From NCBI RefSeq assembly GCF_029931775.1, contig NC_079325.1:37798673-37862672 (forward strand): a stretch of DNA of 64,000 bases. Reading direction: 5' to 3'. The position numbers were made by a program, and so were the translations under genes. The notes beneath the pieces are model-generated. The model had not been told where the DNA came from. It searched no databases and worked only from the letters and a program-made list of their open reading frames with translations. Each line of letters begins with the position of its first letter. Position 1 is the first letter of the stretch. Positions 25,401-64,000 of the stretch are shown here, piece by piece. This DNA is from Euleptes europaea (taxonomy: Eukaryota > Chordata > Lepidosauria > Squamata > Sphaerodactylidae).

Positions 25401-26537
25401 ACCGGCTGGTGGCTTAGGGCTCAGTTACATATTATGCTCTGGATTGCTTTACTCAGGAGAACAGTGTGGGAAGAGAGGAACTTTGACCCTTTTCTCTCCC
25501 CTCTGCCTTCTCACCGGAGAAGAAAGCCACGCCCAAGCTGCTTTTTGCTCAGGAAAACTTACCTGTACTTGTATTCCCCCCCCCCCAAACCAGGAACATT
25601 AGCTCAAGGGATGGCCTTTTTCCAGCAAGAAAATAGCAGGGGGGAGGGAAGAGTTCGTTTCCTTTGCCTCACCCACCGTTCCCCTCAGTGGTGCAATCCC
25701 GAGCAACTAAACTTGCAACAAAATTGTCACGCGTAGTTGAGCCCTTAGTGTGCCCTCCTGTTTGTGGTCTAGGCTGCAAGCACCGATCATGCTTATCTTG
25801 CTGTAGTGCCCCCCTTGCCCTGCAAGGAACGCAGAGGAAGAGAAATAAGCACAAGAAAATCCCAGAAGCCACCCATTTCATACTTCTGCCACGGGTAGTG
25901 TGGTGTTTTGTTGTCTGCTCATGCAACTCATTTCTAACCTCCTGCCACCTAAGCAAAAGGCACAAAAGAATGAGGGCCCTGGCATGAGGAATTTCAGCTG
26001 GAGTGCTGCAAATCAGCATGTGCCCAGAACTCTGAATAGAAATATGACCCTTGTTAGCTGTGCAGTTTTGCTGGATGGGACACCTGACTGATGCCTTAGT
26101 CAACAGCATAGAGATTTAGCTCCAGTTGGCTGCATTCTGGCCCTGTAACTTGTGAATATAAAGAGCCAGAGTAATTCACCACATAGAGCAGAACTTTGAT
26201 TTGGGTTCAAGTTTAGCTTCTTCCTTCAAATTTGCTCAAAACTCTAGGCTTTTAGACTCAATTTCTCAGTTTTGTAAAGCAGGAGAAAGTTGTACAGGCA
26301 AACACATTAAAAGATGGTAAAGCAGTTTGCTCAGATCCATACGAATATGAACAGCTTCCAGAACTCAACTTATTGTCCCCTCCTTCAGTAAGAGCCACAG
26401 TTCTAGAAGACCACCTTCCCCATCTCTACTTGCGGCCGATTCCCCAACTCAACAGTTCTCTCCTTCTCATTTCAGGCCTTAAGCTTCGCGGGAGGGACAT
26501 TGGGAAACCCCTCGAAAAGAGCCCAAAAGAACAGTGA
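16358..26537 (+). CDS. EDF1: EDF1 (multiprotein bridging factor 1), complete
   Basis: EDF1/MBF1 is a small conserved coactivator that bridges TBP and sequence-specific factors; it also binds calmodulin and collided ribosomes. Five exons join in phase: 16358-16435, 21687-21738, 23009-23169, 25249-25342 and 26476-26537, totalling 447 bases or 148 residues plus stop, the length I recall for human EDF1. The N-terminus reads [20 protein letters not shown]. An MBF1 region follows, then the helix-turn-helix (Cro/C1) domain from about residue 80 to 135, containing [19 protein letters not shown] and [19 protein letters not shown]. The C-terminus is [11 protein letters not shown]. Introns are about 5.3, 1.3, 2.1 and 1.1 kb; the first carries many mobile elements. 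EDF1 is convergent with MAMDC4 and divergent from TRAF2. Identity is near certain. Confidence 0.97.
16769..17121 (+). mobile_element. tRNA-derived SINE, dimeric copy
   Basis: Two head-to-tail monomers lie in EDF1 intron 1. Each has an A box GTGGCTCAGT and B box GGTTCAATCCC, then CATCTCCAGTT and GACCCTGGAGAGCC. Only the second (about 16912-17121) has the full 3' end with GGCAGCTTCA. It differs from the Sauria SINE in head and body. Confidence 0.85.
18365..19850 (-). mobile_element. L2-type LINE, internally deleted
   Basis: The minus strand has an endonuclease piece ([18 protein letters not shown], then [20 protein letters not shown], about 19735-19570). It jumps directly to the reverse transcriptase region ([31 protein letters not shown], about 19535-19385). 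The catalytic YADD motif has become YAHD. The C-terminal frame continues to about 18700 and the 3' UTR ends near 18365. Most of the reverse transcriptase is missing. The element is non-autonomous and lies in EDF1 intron 1. Confidence 0.82.
19925..20190 (+). mobile_element. tRNA-derived SINE fragments
   Basis: Two degraded pieces: one with CTGCCTGAGGCCCTCCAGA and GTAGACAGTACTGA, the other with GCAGAAGGTCCCAGGATCAA. Both lie in EDF1 intron 1. Confidence 0.5.
20487..20552 (-). mobile_element. LINE 3' end fragment
   Basis: A short piece of the CA-tailed family: TGTGTGTGTTAAATGCTGTC then AAGTCCCCTCCGACTCATGG (reverse of the tail). Confidence 0.6.
20855..21068 (-). mobile_element. 5S-rRNA-derived SINE
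   Basis: The minus strand has a head like 5S rRNA (GATCTTGGAAGCT, AAGCAGGGTCAG, GGTTAGTATTTGGATGGGAG), then a body with GGCAATGGCAAGCCACCTCT and a 3' end GTCTACGACTTGACGG. The 3' end resembles that of the LINE at 53667-53990. It lies in EDF1 intron 1. Confidence 0.82.
21687..21738 (+). CDS. EDF1: EDF1 coding exon 2
   Basis: The exon has 52 bases, acceptor TTTTTTAG and donor GTAGGT, and reads [17 protein letters not shown]. It ends one base into the tryptophan codon. Confidence 0.95.
22345..22529. mobile_element. hAT-like MITE (CAGGGGTGTCAAAC ends)
   Basis: Inverted ends CAGGGGTGTCAAAC and TTTGACACCCCTG. The 8-base flanks are GTGTAGAC and GTCTAGAC (one difference). 185 bases, no coding capacity, in EDF1 intron 2. 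Confidence 0.85.
23009..23169 (+). CDS. EDF1: EDF1 coding exon 3
   Basis: The exon has 161 bases. It completes the split Trp codon and continues [20 protein letters not shown], ending in GLTQKDLAT. Acceptor is CTCCAG, donor GTAGGT. It enters the helix-turn-helix domain. Confidence 0.96.
23170..25248 (+). other. EDF1: EDF1 intron 3
   Basis: No gene seen. 24240-24850 has the look of an old reversed LINE 3' end (TCTTTATTTATTGAAGGCAA, GGAGCCACCACGGAGAAGG) but I cannot prove a family. Confidence 0.45.
25249..25342 (+). CDS. EDF1: EDF1 coding exon 4
   Basis: The exon has 94 bases ([20 protein letters not shown] through KIERAI), acceptor CTCTTTAG and donor GTGAGT. It encodes the core of the helix-turn-helix domain. 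Confidence 0.96.
26476..26537 (+). CDS. EDF1: EDF1 coding exon 5 with stop
   Basis: The acceptor is CATTTCAG. The exon reads [20 protein letters not shown] and then TGA at 26535-26537. The 3' UTR continues to at least the first poly(A) signal. Confidence 0.96.
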
Positions 26538-26758
26538 CAACAAAGCCTCGAAATCAGTTTGCCCCGACTGATCTCGCCTAGCCATTTCTTTCTCCCAGAT
26601 GGCCAGGATCTCTCTTTGTCTACGGCGGGCTGAACGAAAGGGCTTTAGCCTTGCTAGAGAGGAAACCTACAGAATCTCAGCCCTGCTCTAAACAGCAAAA
26701 ACTTCTCCACCAGTGACACACTTTTCTTCCTTTTTATGAGATTGAGTATCTAAGTCCT

Positions 26759-26764
26759 AATAAA
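26759..26764 (+). terminator. EDF1: Poly(A) signal of EDF1
   Basis: AATAAA lies 222 bases after the EDF1 stop codon. A second AATAAA at 26978-26983 could support a longer 3' end. Confidence 0.6.
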
Positions 26765-26983
26765 AGGCTGCATCAGATTCTGCCAGGGGCGCCAAAAACA
26801 AAAGAGTTTATCTGTTGGTGTTTAGGAACAGCCTGGTTTCCAGGGAATCTCTTCTGGAAGAATTTGTGGGAGGGGCAAGAGTCAGAGAGAAGTGGGTGGG
26901 AGCATGGGGGGGCCAAGTTGCTGTGATGGCTCTTCTTCGTTTGTCCATTCCTTCCAGATGTTCTAAAGAAATCTCGAATAAAG

Positions 26984-28806
26984 CTTGTTACCCTTCAGCA
27001 CTGGAGTGTGGCTGCTTTAGGGTTTGGATGTTGATGCTGTATTTGGGGGGGGATTTTCTTTGACCAGTTTCACTCCCAACAGTTGTTCAGCATGATGTGG
27101 ACTCCTTTTGAGCAGCCTTTCTGTTATTACAGCTACTTCTCTATAGAGAAGTAGAGAATAGTAGATGGGGATTGGTCTAAAGGTAGATCTCCTCTAAGAA
27201 ACACAATGCAACAGCCCTCTTCTGTCCCAGCATTAGGGTTTCAAAGGTATACACTCCTTGAAGGCGTGTAACTTCTCTTTATCTATTGTACTTAACAGCT
27301 GTTGACAAATGTGGCTTCTCTGAATGTGCTAATCCCCTTTAATAAGAACACCCCTGCTAAGGGTCCTTCCAGACCAACATCTTGACTTCAACAACAGCTG
27401 ATTTCAGTACCTCCCCAACAGCAGTGGACAAAGACAACCATCCAATTGTATCTTCACACAAACTGATAATCGGAGGCACTTCTGTATATGGAATGCTCCC
27501 AATTAGCTATTATTCTTTACAGTCTGCTAGGTACTGTTCAGAATTCTTTAAGATACTCTGTACCTGCAGCATTACATTCCGAAGTAGTGATTCTCAAACT
27601 TTTCGAACTTTGCTACACTTCTCCGTTCACTTTACCTTTTGGTGCCTGCTGCAGTTCCAAGTTGTAGCTCAGAGCTGGCTCTTGCAAGTCCAGGAAGTGA
27701 TGTGTGTAGGCTACGGTACATATTGCATGGCGTCCTCCCATGCTGACGCTTTCCAGAAGCAAACTAAGTCCCTGGCAGCACTGTAGGCTAGGTCTTGGCT
27801 CAGACGTGGCTAACAATGATATGGGCTTGGGGGCAAAAGGAGTAAGTTGTAGGCTCTTCAACCACTGCTGACTGGTTGCAAAAAAGCAGGCTGCTGAGCA
27901 AAGTAGGAAAATGCTGTAATTTTGTCCTCCTTTCTACACCATTGGGAGGAGTTTGAGCCTTACAACTCACCTGTGAGCCCTGTGACCCACAGTTTGAGCA
28001 GCCCTGGTCCAAAGACAAACATTAGGGAGGAAAGGAAAATCAAAAGGGAAGGCTGTCAAAGGGAACACCAAGAAAAAAATGGATGTACCTGGAAGTGAAA
28101 GTGGATGAAGAGTCAAATGGGAGCTACTACAAGGGAGAAGGAGAGGCAGGTACTGAACGATGAGTGTAATCTTAGCTTCACCTGGAAGATCGGCTCTGCG
28201 GTACTGGTACCAAAAGAGGAACACATAATGAGAAAAAATGAGCAAGATCAGAGTGACATTTAAAAGTAGGTAGAAGCAGCTTCAATTGAAGATAAACCAA
28301 TGAAGTAAAGATTGCCAAGGAATAATCAGGGGTCAATTGCCAGAGCTGGACCTTTCTCTTCTATGAATTTGTCCTATCTTTTTACAAGTTTGTAGTCATT
28401 ATATCTTTGAGGAGGGGAGTACCACCAGTTTACTAAGCATTAGTACTTCCTTTAGGCAGCCATGACTTTCATGCATTTTCATTAGGTGATCCTATGTTTT
28501 AGCATTAAGGGAGAGGGAAGAAAATGGTGTCTTGACCCACATTCCAGAAGCCTCTGATGTATTTATTCTCTCTACCATAGCAGTATGTGTTTCTAAATTA
28601 AAAGGCCCCAGACTCTTAAGCCTTTACTTGCAGGGAAGGCATTCCAACCTCTTGATCATTTTGATGCTTTTTTCTGTACCTTCTCCGGCTCAAAAATGTT
28701 CCCTTTTTTGGGAAAGGGGTATCTCCTCTAACTGTGCGACCAAAGTTGTAGAATTGGGGCCCAAGTAACTGCTAGGACAGAGGAAAAAACGTAAGCCAAC
28801 AGACCC
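26984..28806. other. Convergent intergenic interval EDF1-MAMDC4
   Basis: About 1.8 kb between the two poly(A) sites. Apart from the possible hAT-like element at 27580-28012 I see no gene or clear repeat. Confidence 0.5.
27580..28012. mobile_element. Possible hAT-like element
   Basis: AGTGATTCTCAAACTTTTCG at the left and CCACAGTTTGAGCAGCCCTGG near the right (quoted in two parts: CCACAGTTTGAGC, AGCCCTGG) have the look of a hAT-derived repeat. No duplication is clear. In the EDF1-MAMDC4 interval. Confidence 0.4.
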
Positions 28807-28812
28807 TTTATT
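28807..28812 (-). terminator. MAMDC4: Poly(A) signal of MAMDC4
   Basis: AATAAA on the minus strand lies about 260 bases past the MAMDC4 stop codon, implying a short 3' UTR and about 2 kb between the two convergent gene ends. Confidence 0.6.
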
Positions 28813-29070
28813 CCTTTCAAACATGAAAAGGAACCCAGCTGCTGAAGCTAAGAAACAGTTGTATTAGGCAAAACATGAGCCAGTCCAAGTTGTGTGGGGC
28901 TAAAATGCTCCAGAGGAAGACTCCAAATTTTTCCAAAGCAACAGGATCCCAAAAGGCAGGGTGGAAAGGGAAGGTGAAGGCACACAGGGGTTGTCTAGAA
29001 GGATGGAAGTGTCACAAAACGCAAGTCAGGGGTACTGTTCATTCTGCTTGCTGAACAGGAAGAAGGTGTT

Positions 29071-62258
<33,188 letters not shown>

Positions 62259-62908
62259 CTGCATAAACAAAGCAGTCAGAGTCATCTGGACAATTTTCTG
62301 CTCATCAACTGGCAGCAGTGCCATTTGGGGATGGCTGTTGCTCCTCCCCCATTAACGTTCTGAATCTCCTCTGACTAGGTTACAAGACCCCTTCTATTTC
62401 TGGCCTGCTCTTTTGTTACAAACCATGAAATGGTCTTAAGTATTAAGCAGGCACACACACATGCCTTTGATTTAAAAGGAACGATTTGATTTAAAAGGAA
62501 ATATTCGATCCGTGTCGGCAACGTTGCTAAAGCTTTTATTATAAGAGAAGAGTAACAAGTGCTTTTAAAAATATATATGGCTTAGTGGCAACTTAACCTT
62601 GAAGAACTTGTAGGCTGTGGTTTTAAACCCTATCACTGACATTCTTATTAATTCCCCCCTTTCTGGACTGAAATCTCTTTGACCATATCACTGAACTCAA
62701 AAGAGATTACCCCCCCCCCCACCAAGGCTAAAAGCTGAAGTTCTCTTTGCCATTTGGTCTATTCCTTCTCAATAATCTTATCTTGGATCTGTTTCAAATA
62801 CTCACATCAGCCTTGGAACATGCAAATTCACAACGGAGTAACTGAGTTTGCACAGGGGACCTGTTCACTACTGCTATCCTCTCACAATGAAGGAGGGAAA
62901 TTCCAGAG

Positions 62909-63014
62909 GGGTAGCTGTGTTGGTCTACCGTGGCAAAATTAATCAGGAATCTAGTGGAGCCTTAAAGATTAACAAAACATATTCCAGCATAAGCTGTCAT
63001 GAGTCAGAGTTTTT
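62909..63014 (-). mobile_element. Penelope-like 3' repeat fragment
   Basis: Reverse of the 41700-41995 type: GTAGCTGTGTTGGTCTACCG, GGAGCCTTAAAGATTAACAA, CCAGCATAAGCTG. Confidence 0.5.
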
Positions 63015-63142
63015 TTCCCCCCAGGCAAGGATCATGGGGAGCTTATGGCTGTGCCATAGACATACCTTCAACAGGTTAAAAAAATTCCCCCTCAATGCAC
63101 CTTTGTGGCGAGAAATTTTTTATTTATTATTACTATTAAGAA

Positions 63143-63545
63143 TATAATCGAAGGCTTTCACTGTCAGAGTTCATCAGTTCTTGTAGGTTATCAGGGCTGT
63201 GTGACCATGGTCTTGGTATTTTCTTTCCTGACGTTTCGCCAGCAGCTGTGGCAGGCATCTTCAGAGGAGTAACACTGAAGGACAGTGTCTCTCAGTGTCA
63301 AAGTGTGTTGGAAGAGTAATATATATATAGTCAGAAGGGGGTTGGCTTTGAGCTGAGTCATTGTTTCAGGACAATGACTCAGCTCAAACCCAACCCCCTT
63401 CTGACTATATATATTACTCTTCCAACACACTTTCCTGTCCTTCAGTGTTACTCCTCTGAAGATGCCTGCCACAGCTGCTGGAAAAACGTCAGGAAAGAAA
63501 ATACCAAGACCACAGTCACACAGCCCGGATAACCTACAAGAACTG
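63143..63545. mobile_element. Long Penelope-like palindrome with hammerhead-like cores
   Basis: The same family as 30811-31039 but with longer arms, meeting near 63370 (CTGAGTCATTG facing CAATGACTCAG). The minus strand at 63264-63230 has CTGAAGA, GCC...GGC and GAAACGTC. Flanks ATTAAGAA lie at 63135-63142 and 63546-63553. In the MAMDC4 intron 5' of exon 62258. Confidence 0.65.
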
Positions 63546-63589
63546 ATTAAGAACATCATTTACATAGAGCTGCTGTGTATTTAGAACAC

Positions 63590-63860
63590 TTCATATATAT
63601 TATCTAAGCTGCAATATGGGGATGGCTATACATACCAAAGAGGCTGTCGTAATGATTTCTGAGCTGATGCTTATAAAGATCTTTGACTACTCTAAAGTTC
63701 CTCTAAAAGGCTATTATTACTGTTTATTAACAACTCTTATAACCACCTCTACTGTAAATTAGTATTATCATCCCCATATTGCAGACAGAGGCCGAGAGAT
63801 TGTAGTAGACATGAAATTCAAACCAGGGACGTCCTGATTCTATACTTGTTTTCTGCCTGC
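63590..63860 (-). mobile_element. Old CORE/MIR-like SINE fragments
   Basis: Pieces such as CACTTCATATATATTATCT and TATTATCATCCCCATATTGC then AATTCAAACCAGGGACGTCC recall the 2490-2700 repeat. Broken, low confidence. Confidence 0.4.
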
Positions 63861-64000
63861 CGTGGAGCTATTACCAGTACCAGAGCCTGCCCAAACCATA
63901 AAATGAGACCATCCATTACAGGTCAGGACTGGGGTAGAGCAAGCTGCCTGTTGGCTCTGCCTGGTGGGGAAAAGTGCTCAAATGGCTGGCTCCCTCAAAC

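Larger units (their letters stand above)
62259..64000 (-). other. MAMDC4: MAMDC4 intron upstream of the first exon in window
   Basis: No further MAM or LDLa exon is found to the end of the window. The listed Penelope-like and old SINE repeats fill part of it; 62350-62900 and 63860-64000 show nothing recognisable. Confidence 0.6.

Noticed and set aside
27382-27786. 134-codon frame between EDF1 and MAMDC4 as a gene
   Set aside because: No family features, runs into a likely hAT-derived repeat, and no promoter or splice signals.

Overview
The window is vertebrate nuclear DNA, most likely from a squamate reptile (lizard or gecko grade). Genes are small exons joined by GT-AG introns. The repeats include SINEs that match the squamate Sauria SINE as I know it, at least two tRNA-derived SINE families, 5S-rRNA-derived SINEs, L2/L1-type LINEs, hAT-like non-autonomous DNA transposons and Penelope-like repeats. 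I cannot name the species.

Three host genes are supported by splice-by-splice reading, in the same neighbourhood as human 9q34.3 (MAMDC4-EDF1-TRAF2). (1) TRAF2, minus strand, at the left end: a likely non-coding first exon in a CpG-rich promoter (about 9.4-9.9 kb) and the first three coding exons (4090-1783, RING finger and first zinc finger region); the rest lies left of base 1. (2) EDF1, plus strand, complete: CpG-rich promoter at about 16.0-16.46 kb and five coding exons from 16358 to 26537, giving 148 residues. (3) MAMDC4 (apical endosomal glycoprotein), minus strand, 62258 to 29071: 26 consecutive coding exons, about 1066 residues, with every junction in phase; only the N-terminus lies beyond base 64000. 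It converges tail-to-tail with EDF1.

Layout: 1-9.5 kb TRAF2 exons and introns with SINEs; 9.9-16 kb intergenic, with two tail-to-tail L1 ends and a hAT-like MITE; 16-26.8 kb EDF1, with a dimeric tRNA SINE and an L2-type LINE in intron 1; 26.8-28.8 kb convergent intergenic; 28.8-64 kb MAMDC4, with introns full of repeats. Notable intron contents are a 1.9-kb hAT-like element (48116-50031) with a G-rich minisatellite, a nested SINE and a 189-bp palindrome; an 877-bp hAT-like element (56641-57517); a cluster of five TAGGGTTGCCA-type MITEs (51.2-55.5 kb); and several Penelope-like repeats with hammerhead-ribozyme-like cores on one or both strands.

The three genes share no pathway: TRAF2 is a TNF-receptor signalling adaptor, EDF1 a transcriptional coactivator and collided-ribosome sensor, MAMDC4 an epithelial endosomal membrane glycoprotein. 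I see no new protein-coding system. The most unusual material is in the mobile DNA: the ribozyme-like repeats, the minisatellite-bearing hAT element and the 5S-SINE/LINE pair.
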